Origin: Hirundichthys speculiger | Taxonomy: Eukaryota; Chordata; Actinopteri; Beloniformes; Exocoetidae | Direction of reading: 5' to 3' | DNA length: 64,000 bases | NCBI GenBank assembly: GCA_018398805.1 | Contig: JAGFBZ010000363.1 | Location: forward strand, 558,001-622,000 | Part shown: in pieces, positions 12,224-24,519 of the stretch | Layout of the letters: every line of letters begins with the position of its first letter | Numbering within the stretch: the first letter of the stretch is position 1 | Translations under genes and position numbers: made by a program | Notes under the pieces: model-generated | What the model saw: the letters and a program-made list of their open reading frames with translations, nothing else | What the model was told of the DNA's origin: nothing | The model's database searches: none

Positions 12224-12237
12224 GCTGCCATAGCAAC
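12224..12237 (+). promoter_or_regulatory. RFX X-box-like motif upstream of DCDC2B
   Basis: GCTGCCATAGCAAC matches the RFX consensus GTHNYYATRRNAAC at 13 of 14 positions (C for T at position 2). It lies about 300 bp before the DCDC2B start codon, within or just upstream of a likely 5' UTR exon that ends at a good donor (GAAG|GTAATG) at 12341. Confidence 0.5.
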
Positions 12238-12532
12238 CAGGAAATACTCACCACCGTCAGTGTAGTAGTGCCCGTGTGGGGGGGAACAGAGCGGAGCTGA
12301 ACGTGGTGACTGGGAGTTAAGACAGATCACAACAACAGAAGGTAATGATTTTCACCTTTAGCTTTTTTGAAGTTATCCTGTTTTAAGTTTATGAATGAGT
12401 GAACAGTGTGGTGTTGAACAAGGGTGACTAAAAGAATGTGATGTGATGCAATTTAAGTGAGAGACTGGACTCAAAAAATTATTTTTTTTGTTTTTTTTTA
12501 AGTGTATGTGGATAGTAACTGCTCACTCAGAC

Positions 12533-15500
12533 ATGGCTGCCAGCACTGCAACTACGTGTCACTTGCCTCCGGTGAAGAGCGTGGTGGTGTACAGGAATGG
12601 AGACCCCTTCTACACTGGACGGAGGTTTGTGGTCAACCAGCGTCAAGGGGCCACTATGGAGGCCTTTCTGAATGAAGTGACCCAGAGCATCGGGGCCCCT
12701 CTGGCTGTCAGGACTCTGTACACTCCCAGGCAGGGCCACAGGGTCACGGACCTCCAGGATCTTCAGACCGGGAGCCCAGTATGTTGCTGCGGGGTTTGAG
12801 AGGTTCAAGAAATTAAAGTGAGTGCAACATCTGTTTGGAGTGTGTGTGTGGGGGGGGGGGAATCAAGATTTGTGTCAAGCTTTTTTTTTCTTTTTCATAA
12901 CTGTTGTCTTCATGCACAGTTACCTGAATTCAGGGACCAAAAAGCAGGCCTGCCGCTCGTGAAGAAACCCAGGTGAGCTCTGAATATATTTATAATTGAA
13001 GGCCAACAGCATTGTCCATCATTCATTAACTCCAGTCTAACCAGCAGGAATGCACCACCGGGATAAACTCTGAACCCTCTGAACACCTGCTGAGTCAAAT
13101 ATGAAAAATAAGTGCAGCTTTTTCCATAACTGCAGCAAAATCATTTTTGTGTGGGAGCACATTATGTTAGGATCAGATAGACACGGGTCATCCCTCTGTA
13201 CTTGCCCTCCTATTCATGTCGCCGCTTGTCACATAAATTACCGGAAATAATGGGTTAATGACTGTGCTGTCCATCAAATAGTCTCCCACCATGTGCAGGG
13301 TGCCCTTTCAAGGGTTCTCACGTGACACTAGTTCCATTAATTACAGTTGTAATTTCCAGATTATATTTGATTTTTATAATTAGTTTTAATCACTGGAAAG
13401 ATTTTGAGTGCATATAAAGTCTTTTATGTTAAGATATTAGAATTTAAATCCTGGCTGTGAACTGAAAGGAAAGCAGAACACGACGTTGAGGATGGTGGTA
13501 TTATTCACAAAGAATCACCTTTTACGTGCTGCAAACAGAAGTACACCCCCAAGCCTCTCGTGCTTACAAGTACTTGCTTTGTATTCTGACCACCTGGCTC
13601 GAAAGACCACTTGGTTTTTCAGAGGCAGTGTTTTTTTTAAGTCTTAAACCGTCAGTGTTTTGTGAAAAGTGTAAAACGGTGGAGAGTAAATGTGTGTGAC
13701 TTGGGTGACTGCCATTTGGAAGGCAGATTTTTTTTCCTTTAGCCAGAGGCTTTGGGTCTTGAAGTCTAGATGTGTGGATTGTGGTTGCTGTGCAGCAATG
13801 CAGGAAGCGTGTATGTGTATGTGTTTGATTCCTGCTGGCGAAACAAAGCTTTCACACAAGCCTGTCAGAGCCATGTGCATGTCCAGGCAGGCCTAACGCC
13901 TAAATCCACAGCTTCCGTCTCTGCTTAAACTCACCATAAATAAATGTTTGCCACCACACAGAAAACAATAACGTCCAATTTTCTTCTGATGTGGTTAATG
14001 ATGTCTGGCTGCCGTATCAGAGGCAGACGGGGATCTTGTTTCCTGATTTCATTGATATGAGGCAACATGTTGATGAGCTTCGAGAGGATGCTTCGGATCA
14101 GACATGGCAAGTGAGTGCGCCATCAGAGGACTCTTGGACTGATGTCAGTTTCCATGGCTGCAGCACTTTAGCTGATACGGGCAGAATAGTTAGCTGGTCA
14201 TTGCGGATTCGGGATAAGTGAGTTTGCTATTCTAAATGTTATAGATAGACAGAAGAGGCCTGACATAAATCAGATAAGGGCAATTTCAATATTGATGAGA
14301 CAACTGCAGCATTGTAATGTTCTACTTTCTGGATCTTCCCTCCAGACAAAAGTCGTGCAGAGGTCGAACATTTCAGCCAAATGGAGGGAGTTTATACCTG
14401 CGCCTTGTATTATACAGTGAGTTATCCAAACACAAAATTATTATTGCCATATTTGGATTGCATGTAAGATTACTTTCTAAAAGAGAGGGGTCCATATTTG
14501 CTTCAGTTCAGATTTAAAACACTAGAATGACTGAAGAGTTTGCCATGACATCTGACACAGACATCCACAATCCCATATGATGCCAAATGCAAACTGAGGG
14601 AGTTTTATGAGTACAGCATCTTTTGAAGATTCTAAAGCATCTGAGCTTCATAATACAGATTTTAAAGAGGATTTTAGTTGTTCCCCATCTCTCATTCTTC
14701 TTCATTATTTCTGTTAAGTGTTTTCCGTAATGGAGATCTCCTGTGTCCTCCATTTCGGTTCATCATTCCTCGGAGCATGCAGCAGGATCTGGAGAAGATC
14801 CTGAGTCTGATCACGGAGAAGGTCAGCTTACGGACCGGAGCGGTGCGCAGGTCAGAGACGCGGTCAGCCAGAAGCTCACACATAGTCGCTGATGAGTACA
14901 AACAGGGGGATGGAGATGTGAATATCTCTTTTCAGGCTGTGCTCCTTGGAGGGAGTGACAGTGTCCTCAGCTGCAGCGCTGCAGACTGGTCACTGCTATG
15001 TTGCCGTGGGAACCGAGAGGTTCAAGAAACTTCCATATGTGGAGCTGTTAGTTTCGAAAGCTACAGATAGGTATTGTAATGCAAGGTCCTTGGCATGTGT
15101 GTAGGAATGTTCATTTAAGTGCATTTGTGCTGAAATATTGATTTTCAGAGAGCTGGGGATATGAATAAAGCAGTAATGAACACATTCATCCTTCACTTTT
15201 TTAATTTTTATTTTTTATTTTTTTTTGTGGGGGTCTGTGTTTTGTAGACATTACCCTGGAAAGAGGAGACTGCTCAGAAGACCTCAGGTAAAAACAGTGC
15301 TGTTGTTATCCCTGAGGTTTATTTGCAACATGTCCGGTCTCAATGACAATTCTCTGAAGAATAAATAAATCAAAAACAATAAAAAGGCAAAGGGAATCTT
15401 ATGTGTTTTTCTTCTAGAATGGGAAAGCAGGAAAAGGCCCAGAAGACCAGTACAGTGACTCGGCACTCCTCAACTCCCCAGAGGTTAAAATAAAACATAA

Positions 15501-18500
15501 CTCGCCTCTCTTTTATATTCAGTGCATGTATAATGCATTACAAACTACAGTCACATAAACCTCATTTGATTTTTCCCCGAGGAATCAAGCATACATTTTA
15601 AAGAATAAGCAGCAAAACAACAAACAATACCCACAGAAGTAGACTGGAAAGTATGCAGAGTGTGTGTGGGTGGGTGGGTGTCTACATTTAGACAATCCCT
15701 AACAGAACTGATTGATGCTATGTTGATATTATTTTGTTTGTTAAATTTTGCTTAACACATCCTGTGCACCAGTTTAACATGCAGTTCAGAAAGAATTTTG
15801 GTCAAATGTTAATTAAATATTCCACACTGCATATTAGTAATATATTCAGACATAAGCACTGAATTTCAGTCAGATGGACGCAGGGTGAAGTCAACCGGAG
15901 ATGAAACTGCTGCCTCACAGCAAATCAGCAAGAGAGAAGCAGCAGAGGAGAGCTTTGCCAGGCCAGTAAAGATCTGCAAGAACCGAGTACCAGCGAGACA
16001 ACCGCTCAGCAATGGATCCGGTTAGGATTCCAGTCACATCGAATTTCATGTAACTTATTAAAAAAACATCTATACAATTATGTAAATATCTTATGTTGAC
16101 ATGGGACATTCTTGAATTTTATTTGTAACAGTTCAGCCCACCATATTCAGGAAGGCAGCACTGAAAAGGAGAGAGGAGGTCCAAGGAGCTGAGGAGGTGC
16201 AGGAGGATGAAAACACAGCCACAGAGCTTCCTATCGATCAGGTATTCCAGTCATTTCTGTCTGATACCGTTTATCACTTACAGATCTATCCTGTTTTTAA
16301 GACATAGGAGACAGACGATATAGAGTAACTGCAAAACTGACTCTCATTATCTATTTAAAGAGAGTTGCAGAAGTAGTGGAGGAAGAAGACTTAAATAACA
16401 CAAAGGATCCTCTGCACAGCACCCAGCAGGTAGGCAGCTTTTTATCTTCAGACAGAAAAGGCAGGTTACGCTGTTTCTCCAGTCCCTGTCTGATGCACTG
16501 TGGGGAAGTTTTTTAACACAAATATAATATTCTGTTATTTTGATGAGATCAAGTTTGCAAGTATGCATGATCTTCTGTGTGGAAAGAAAATCATGTTATG
16601 CAATAGCCTGGCCTTGAAATATTTTAGTCCACATTTTAAGTATAAATAATATACCTGACAATGTCAACTGAATGGCATATTTTCATAAAAGAGAAAAAAA
16701 GATATTCTACTGCATAGCTTTGTATTTGCAATGCTCTGAAAAAGTCAGTTACCTCTCTTTTTGTCCTGTGCTTTTTTTGTGTGAAAAATAATTAAATAAA
16801 ATTAAACATTTGATTAAAATAGGATCATAGTGTTAGGAAAATATAACCTCAAACAAACATTGTTTTCGCTATGCAATGATTTTATTTAACAAAAATGAAA
16901 CCAAAAGGGGGAAAAAAAAAAAACCTCATGTGGGCAGCACAAAGTACCCCCATAATTCAGTAGTTTGGAGATCCAACTTTACCAGCACCGACTTGAATTT
17001 CCCATTTCCCATCTGACTTTATCAGTGTCTCATATTGATGTGGAGGAGTTTTGACCTATTCTTCTTACTATGTTGCTTCAGTTCATGGAAGTTTTTGGCC
17101 ATTTTCAGGCCATTCCTGTAGCTTGCTTGTTTTCAGCCATTCTGACGTAGATTTGCTCGTGTGCTTTGCATCATTGTCCTGTTGCATGAAGCAGTTTCAG
17201 CCAAGCTTTAACTGTCAGACAGATGGCCTCACATTTACCTCAGAATTACAGAGGAGTTCATGGTTGGATTCAAGAACTGGAACAATTGTTTTGTGGCAAC
17301 AAAACAACCTCAGATCATCATATCTCCACTGCCGTGCTTGACAGTGGGTTTTAAGTGTTTCTGCTTAAACGCTGTATTTGGTTTTCATAAATACGGTGCT
17401 CCACTCTGGTCTCCTCTGTCCACAAGACATTGTCCCAGAAGTTTACTGCAGACTTGTCATCTGTTGTTCTCAAGAAATGTAACAATATTTTAAAGGAATA
17501 AGCAGCAGAAAAACAAATAACACGAGTAAAATGGAAAGTGGATGGAGTGTGCAGTGAGTGGGCGTTTAAATTAGACAAACCCTAATAGATGTGTCCACAT
17601 GAAAAGCCTCACTTTACTTATCAGGTATAAATGAATTCTATTTTATATTTTTCCATATGAAAGCCACTACCATCTGAAGAGGAGCAGGAGTCCAAGGCTG
17701 AAACACTGGTACATACACCCACACATCCGAGCGAGTAATAAATAAATTAATGGAACTGTTCATAATGAGTACTTTGTCTCCCATCTCTGTGTTTATCAAA
17801 AAAAAAGGAGGATGAGCTAAAGCAGACACCTTCAAAGTCAAGGCCTTCATCATCCCTCTCACATGGAAAGATCGGGAAAATCAGGTTGAGTTTACCCCTT
17901 CACATCTTTGAACAAGTCTATTTTTATAAGTATCACTTAGTGATGGGCGATATGGAAAAAATCATATATCACGATATGGACTATTTTATATCACGATAAC
18001 GATATATATCACGATATACCATAATAAAGTATGTTTTCATAAGTATGTTATTCTCTGAAAAGTTTGACAAAAATTTCATTGCTTACTTTTCAACTTTATT
18101 TTGAAAGGACATTTAGCTGAACTGTCACAAACATACATTTTAGTGCAGCAAAAACAGGTAGGTACAGAGGTACAGTAGCTTTCACATTTTTTTTTAAAGT
18201 GCACAACAATTTCTGAGAGGAAAAACACATTTTTGCACTGAAGTTAAGCTATAAAAAATAAACACAAATAATTTTTCAACTTTCTGAAATCTGTAACCTT
18301 GTAGTGCAAAGTTTGCAAACCAATATAAAGTGTCTAAAGTAAACATCAGAGTTGAAGAGAACTCTGTTTAAGGCATTAACCATGAATAAAAGTGCAAACA
18401 TAAAAGGCTACTTTGTAGAAGTAGATATGATTCTATCAAATTTACCGTTGCAGGTTATTTAATTACATATTTGCTGTAATAATTGATAAAATTAGGTTAG

Positions 18501-18922
18501 AAACGATAGAAACGATAGAAGAGAAATGGTACGATATACACTTTTATATTGTCCCCACGATATGTATCGTCATATTGCCCAGCACTAGTATCACTATGAT
18601 TGAGGTCAATGAAATCATCTTGATGCCTTTAACTTTCACACTGATTTCATGTTTTGCCAACAGGAGAGCCTTCAGGAAGCTTCATCGGTCCGAGGAGGAC
18701 AGAAGCATCATCAGGATGACGTCACAGTATCGTAACGGATTCTCAGCTAATGAGCGCGTGATCACTGCTTCCACAATGCAGCTATTGGAGTGTTTCACTG
18801 AACTGGTAGTACTTTTAACTGTGGTAATGAGCCAAGTAACAGTCATTCGTGTTATTCAGAAATGTGAACACACTCACAGAACCCACCAAAACAGATGTTG
18901 CATTTCCTCAAAATGGTGTTAA
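12533..18922 (+). CDS. dcdc2b: DCDC2B, doublecortin domain-containing protein 2B (frameshifts in exons 1-2)
   Basis: Thirteen coding exons: 12533-12817, 12920-12972, 14346-14416, 14719-14850, 14936-15070, 15248-15287, 15418-15483, 15870-16020, 16132-16241, 16361-16429, 17664-17708, 17808-17884 and 18664-18922. Exons 1-2 carry the first DCX domain ([18 protein letters not shown]). Exons 3-5 carry the second ([13 protein letters not shown] to [18 protein letters not shown]). DCX domains bind microtubules, and DCDC2 relatives act at the ciliary axoneme. The remainder is an acidic, Lys/Arg-rich, low-complexity tail. From exon 3 on, phases agree throughout. Exon 1 has one extra G in the GGG at 12770-12772, and exon 2 reaches TGA at 12960; both need a one-base gain to explain. 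With those discounted, the product is about 496 residues, longer than the human protein. The exon 12 acceptor is preceded by A's rather than pyrimidines. The last 60 residues are unconvincing and may be read-through of an exon end near CTG|GTAGTA. Confidence 0.86.
12973..14345 (+). other. DCDC2B intron 2, no recognised element
   Basis: The 1.4-kb intron separates the two DCX domains. It contains short open frames with no family match and no terminal-repeat structure that I could see. Confidence 0.5.
16870..17490 (-). mobile_element. Tc1-like transposase relic in DCDC2B intron 10
   Basis: The minus-strand translation includes [19 protein letters not shown], which matches the catalytic-core neighbourhood of fish Tc1 transposases. 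It is followed by 'CACTGTCAAGCACGGCAGTG' and further Tc1-like DNA. Several stops and indels break it. It is antisense to DCDC2B. A related decayed copy lies at 39.2-40.4 kb. Confidence 0.7.
17938..18587. mobile_element. hAT-type MITE in DCDC2B intron 12
   Basis: Terminal inverted repeats TAGTGATGGGCGATAT and, reverse-complemented from the right end, TAGTGCTGGGCAATAT (13 of 16 identical). They are flanked by an exact 8-bp duplication GTATCACT at 17930-17937 and 18588-18595. Both sub-terminal regions are rich in CGATAT/ATCACGATAT motifs. There is no coding capacity in 650 bp. The sequence is typical of the 'TGGGCGATAT' hAT MITEs of fish. Confidence 0.9.
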
Positions 18923-19084
18923 TTGTAATAGTGTTCATCCTGTTTAATGGGAGTAATTCTGATGTGTAAATCCTTAACATGTTAATTCTAAATATGTACA
19001 TAAGAAACCATGTTTTAGGAACTTTTTATGCCTGCGTAATCTGACTTGAGGACGTGACAGATGTTGGGAGGTGCATAACCAACA

Positions 19085-19178
19085 ATTTATTAGTAAAGTA
19101 CGAGCAACACAGAAACAGATTAAAACAATGACAAATTCATCTGTGCAGGTTCTTGTAATTAAATCCTGTGACAATAAA
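19085..19178. terminator. Overlapping convergent poly(A) signals of DCDC2B and TMEM234
   Basis: AATAAA on the plus strand at 19173-19178 suits the DCDC2B 3' end. TTTATT at 19085-19090 is AATAAA on the minus strand and could end TMEM234. If both are used, the two transcripts overlap at their tails by about 90 bp. Both assignments rest on the hexamer and position only. Confidence 0.4.
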
Positions 19179-19724
19179 AATATAGATTATTATTATGCAT
19201 GTGTGCAGTCTTTTGACACTATTTCAGACATGTTTAAAGACCATATATATTGTGGGGTACCTCTCAGATTAAGTCCTTTCCCCTAAAATGACTCAGGCTG
19301 CTTATAAAACATCTCTTTTAACCAGAAAGTGACATCTGATTGGTCCATTCCAACTGCATGTTGTCTCTGTGCAAATTCCAGTCAAATGAGGGGGGAGCAA
19401 AGCTTTTACAAGGAAAAAAAAAAAAAAAAGTTAACAAGCACTGGCTTCAATGTGAGCACCCACCATAAATCCAGTCTAACTCCAGACTGAACCTTGCATG
19501 AACCCATAACCCCTTTAACTTCTTGTTCTGAGACAGGTCTTTCAATGCTCAAGCTGAGTTAATCTGGGAAACCTGTCCCATCAGAACTGCAGCTCTCAAG
19601 AGTTGCTGCTTGAATCTAAATTGCCTCCTCCAGCTCTGCCCAAGCTCTAGCTTTGGTCTCCTTTCCATCCCCAGTCAGGAATTCGTTGGCAGGGAAGGAA
19701 AACTTGCTTTAATCCTGATGTCCA

Positions 19725-22700
19725 TTAGAGCACAGGCTGTGTCACATTCTCTCCCTCTGTATTTCTGTCGTTGATGGAGCTTATGACGCAAAGGGTGATG
19801 CCAGTCATGGTGAGGAACATTCCCACAACAGCCTCTGCAGAGAGTGATGGATAAGAACATAGAAGATTGTTGTTGTGTTTTTTAAACAAGCATATCTTAA
19901 AAGAAAGAACAATATTTTTTTTTTTTTGTATTGATACCAAAATGTAAATTGACTCACTTTTGCCTCCAAACTCTTCACCCAATAATTTGCCAGTCAGCAG
20001 AGTGAAAAGGAAGGTGAGAGAGTTGGCTACAGGAACAGCAAGGGACAATTCTGGATGAGAAGGGGACAAAAAAAAAAGGAATTTCTGTCTTATAAAAACA
20101 GCAGAGTTGGGTACTTCCACATGTCTAGTCCTTGTCTGTAGTGGTGCAACAGGAAATAAAATGATTTGTTAAATCGAGAGCAATATTTGAAAAGCTTACC
20201 CAATATTACCCCAGAAAACATCTGGTAGTGTGAAAATATGTTGAGGATCTGAAATGTAATGGAAGCCACTTTTGTCTGTGTAGGTGCTGCTGTTGGTACT
20301 TCAGCTTTAACCTGCTGTGGAAACAAGTTATATCTGGCAAAGATCTGCTTTTGGTGGGGTGCTAAAATAATTGGGGCTGTTCAGTTCCCCAGTTGCCTGT
20401 GGTTCCATGACTCTTTATTATTTTTCAAGTTTCATCCACTTTCTAGTGAACAAGATTTCATTTCAAAGGCCTTTCCAATCTCAGGCATTGTTGGTTGAAT
20501 GCTGATTGTTTGTCATTTTGGAAGAATGTACACAAACCGGTTCCCATAACCCTTTTATCTATGTGTGGGGAAACTGCAAAAATGGAATCAAAACTAAAAT
20601 CAAGGATGTATAACTATATTGTATTGTGATCACTGGACAAAAATAGCAAAAAAAAAAAAAAAAAAAGGCTAATCTACTTTCTATTGAATTGTGATTTGCT
20701 TTTTTCTGTTTCTCTTTATTCAAGGAATAATAATCTGTTGTTCAATTTGTGATCAAAGTAATTAGTGGGAACCTTGGCTGTTTTTTGTTTGTTTCTGTGA
20801 TTAATTAGCATCTTACCTGCAGAAGTCGGCCGACACCGAGCTCTCAGTTTGGAAAATTAGGGAGAAATCATTCTGATGGAGTGTTGGGCTCACAGCTTGT
20901 CAAAATAAAAGCCCCAGTCAGTTTTTATAATCTAAAAACAACTCAACTCATACAATTTTCAGGAGATACAAGCTAACACCGTATTAGGCTCTATTTACAC
21001 CATGTCACTTTAGCACCAGTTGTTTACTTTGTCACCATTTTCTCAGACAGAAAGCAACAGCGTCGCTTCAAGTCACATGCACAGCACCTTCAACTAATGT
21101 AAAGATTTAAAAGATACCGTGTGTTTTTGCTTTTCAAGGCAAGCATGTCATTACCATTGCAGCTTTAATAACAGCTGCTGTTTGTTTTTGGCTTTCTGGC
21201 ATCACAGTGAACCACCGTCCCTGCAATGATGTGGAGACATTTGGGAAGCCCTTTGGAACTCATGTGAACACATCTCTGGCCCCATAAATGTCTACAGCAT
21301 CTAAATGAATAAAAACCATCATAAAAAAGAAAAGCACATATATAAATAATAAAGAGTAAAAACCTGTAATAAAGGCTGCATGACATGTAGGTTACCCACA
21401 TCTGGGCCTCTGGTAGCCGACTGCAACAATATACTGACACAGTTAAGGCCACTGCTGAGCTATCACTGGAATTAATTCCAGCTGCTCCGGTGCTCGTCAT
21501 GTCTGAACCTACTGTGAAACACTGAGGCGAAACTGAAGAGAATTAAAATAAAAGTCCCCAAAGATCCATGCTCTAAAAGAGTACAGACCTTTGGGGACTG
21601 AAAGAGTTGTGGGTTTGTGGGTCTCTGAGCCTCCTGCTTTGTATCTTGCAGATGTTCTGCATAACTCGCAGATGCTTTAAGACTTGTTGCATAACTTGTT
21701 TACCATTAGTCAATTCTTTATATCATTTGAGTCTTTTTAGTGTCAGAAGTCATTGTATTTCTCTTTGTGGGGATGTTGGATCTAATTTTAGACCACATAA
21801 CTCTTTTTGTCCTTGTTTTTGTCACAGTTTGGCTGTGAACATTTCCATTTCAGCCCTGCTGTCATGTCTCACCATGTTATACGTTTCTTTTAGGAATGGG
21901 CGGATCAATGCCAAAATATTATTTGGGAAAAATATATTTCAATACTGATGGTTCAGTTTTAACAGTCGATCCTCATGTAAAGTACAAATAAATAAATAAT
22001 TAATATCTGCTCATGCTATGACATCTAAATTCAATCATTTGATTTCATAGTACTGATGCTCTATTTTTAATGTTTTAACTGGAAAGGAACTACTTTTCCT
22101 TCCGCTTAATGGTCCTGTTTTAAACAGTAATAAGGCACACAAACAATGTCGTCAACAGCAGAACATAAACGCTGCATAATGTGAAGTTAATTTGATAAAT
22201 AATGATTGAAAATGCAGTTTACGTGACAAAATATATGACAGTCACCAAAAAAGAGCACGAGTTACAAAATGATGAGAAGCAGAGAAATTGCAGAAAGACA
22301 CCCCCACTTCATTGAGGCAGTTTTATAATGGAGGCATTTCAGAAAAGGCAGGAATTAACCAGGTAACTCATGATAACAGACGTGTGAACCAACTAAAATG
22401 TACACAGGATCTTTATTGTGTGGAACCAAAGTGATGGTGTGGTATTGGGATCGAGAAATCACTGCCCATCCCAAATTTCTGTATTTGGGAATAAAATGTC
22501 CCCAGTTTTTGTCATTATTTTCCTGTATAGCAGAAACTACCATCATACAGTGATCACGTGTCTCACCTGTGGTTGACAGTGTGTAGTAGTAGACCAAGGA
22601 GCCACTCTGGTTGAGAAGGAAAGGGAGCAGGTACTGGACAGCAAAAGGATGCAAAAAATAATTCAGCCAACTACAAGAGTCAGTTCAAATGGAGAATAAT

Positions 22701-23224
22701 TAATGCTCTTAAAACACACCTTGATATTCAGGAAGAGAAACTTGATCTCAGCCAGGAGCTGTGAGAGTCTGTTGGTTTTTCTCACATGCTCTATCCCCTC
22801 TGTGCCTCTCTTCAGGAAAGGGTTGGTGCAGCCCCACAACACTGACACCAGCACGAGGCTCAGCAGCTCTGCTGCAAATACACGTCACCCTCTATTTACA
22901 AATTCAATTCGTGTTATACATGTTTCATAGAGCCAAAACTACGACAAACACTGACCAAAAAGCAGAGCACTGTGGTTAGCATGTTCGCACGTTACTTACA
23001 AATACCTAATAGTCTTATGAGATACCTGACTTCCTTAGCTCGGGCTCAGGTGTGTTAGCGTTGGGCTAGCTTTGGGTGATAAACGCTAAAGAGAAAGCGA
23101 TAGCTATATATAGTCAAACTCGGCTACAAAAGCAAGCTTTAATCTGGATGCAAATGGCACTACTTGTGCGTTTAAATTAGCGTGTTGCCTTGTTAGCTTG
23201 TTGCCACTCACCCACGGTCACCAT
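19725..23224 (-). CDS. tmem234: TMEM234, four-pass small membrane protein
   Basis: Five exons on the minus strand: 23224-23212, 22871-22720, 22633-22567, 20050-19958 and 19834-19725. Phases and GT-AG junctions all agree, giving 144 residues and a stop at 19725-19727. The order of blocks follows human TMEM234: SLVLVSVLWGCTNPFLKR, YLLPFLLNQSGSLVYYYTL, ELSLAVPVANSLTFLFTLL with GKLLGEEFGGK, then VVGMFLTMTGITLCVISS. Four hydrophobic segments are evident, and the protein belongs to the small multidrug-resistance/EamA-like fold group. Knockdown in zebrafish has been linked to the kidney filtration barrier, but the transported substrate is unknown. The tiny first exon (13 nt) supplies MVTV. It is convergent with DCDC2B, as in human. 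No frameshift was found. Confidence 0.95.
20051..22566 (-). other. TMEM234 intron 3, no recognised element
   Basis: A 2.5-kb AT-rich intron. It contains an A homopolymer near 20649 and several unconvincing open frames. I see no terminal repeats, SINE promoter boxes or transposase motifs. Confidence 0.5.
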
Positions 23225-24519
23225 TGTCACGTCGATGTCATCATAAATAGTCACTCGAGTCTCGTTCAACACTCTTCCCTTATTTTTCGTGTACTTTCCT
23301 TTTTAAACAACCCAAATCGTAAATCTTCAAATATATTAATTCGTCAAAGTAATAAGAGGATGATAAGATAATAAGAAAATAAATAGCATTCCATTAGGAA
23401 TATTGAACAATTTTACGACATGCCATTCAACGCCTTGTCGTCTTGAACGCAGCTCTAATGCTTTACAGCGGTTTTGTGTAGTCAAAAAAATACCAGCAGA
23501 GGGCGCACTAACTCACTGTACAGTTATTGTAACACCTGTTTTCTGTCTTCTGTGTAAATTCTATTATTTTAATTAAAAATAAAAATATTAAAAATAGATT
23601 AAAAATATTTTTTATTTTCATGCCATTCGTTTAATATAGAACCACAAACAATACAAATACAGAGAGCAGTGAAAATAAAGTGCAAAATGTCGGTTTCAGA
23701 TTTTGAAGAGATCCACAACAGCAGTGTATGCAGACAGGTATTTGTGGAGATATTTCAACTGTGTCTCTTTACTCCTTAACGTTTAAAATAATAACAGAGT
23801 GAGAAGAGGACAAAGAGACGGTGACACCACGGTAAACCAGATTTGGTGAAGAATGCAACTGGTCAAAGCGAATCAGCAAAATCAACAGATTTTCTCAGTC
23901 ATATTGGTAGCTGTACTACAATGGGTTATTGTCTTACTTGCATTGTCTTCTCTGGCTTTTAGGCTAATTCTACATGAGCAAATACAACTAAGGTACATGG
24001 TTCTCTCTGCAGAAATGTACACACTGTGGACTGTTGGTTCTCAAACAAGGGGTCAGGCATTCTGCCACCAGAGGTGACAGGGATGGACAGAGGAGAAGTT
24101 ATTGGGTAAAACAGGGACTGGGAAACCACTGAACCAGTCATTTTCCAGTCATTACACTTTTCACGATATATTTCTTCATTGCATTTAAGGAGTACAAACA
24201 GTAATGACACGTGAACTCTGAACACTGACTTCAGCCAAAGAGAAAATCTCAGATCTATCATGTAATATCCTTCATAAAAGCCATTGTGTCTGTTTCTGGC
24301 ACTACTTTGTTCATGATGTATATTTCTGCACAGTAAAAAGAGCACGTTTAATCAACATAGTTGCCAGCAGTTGCTCGGCTGGTCGAAACTGACAGATACA
24401 GCACTAACATCACAGGCTTCCACAGAATTCAGTCAGCACAGTGTGTGGTCGGGGATCGAGACGACACATCAGTCAATGCCTGCGTTGAGACCAAACTGCA
24501 GTCTCTGTGCATCTATGTG
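23225..24519. other. Intergenic region between TMEM234 and NCMAP
   Basis: The right part probably holds the NCMAP 3' UTR, since TTTATT motifs (minus-strand AATAAA) occur near 23612. The left part is the TMEM234 upstream region, with GCTAGC/GTTAGC-type words common in percomorph DNA. No additional gene is recognised. Confidence 0.4.

Noticed and set aside
12951..12962. Alternative donor CTC|GTGAAG in DCDC2B exon 2 that would avoid the stop codon
   Set aside because: It leaves the wrong phase for exon 3, whose frame is fixed by the DCX2 linker and CA|T junction. The donor at 12973 is stronger.
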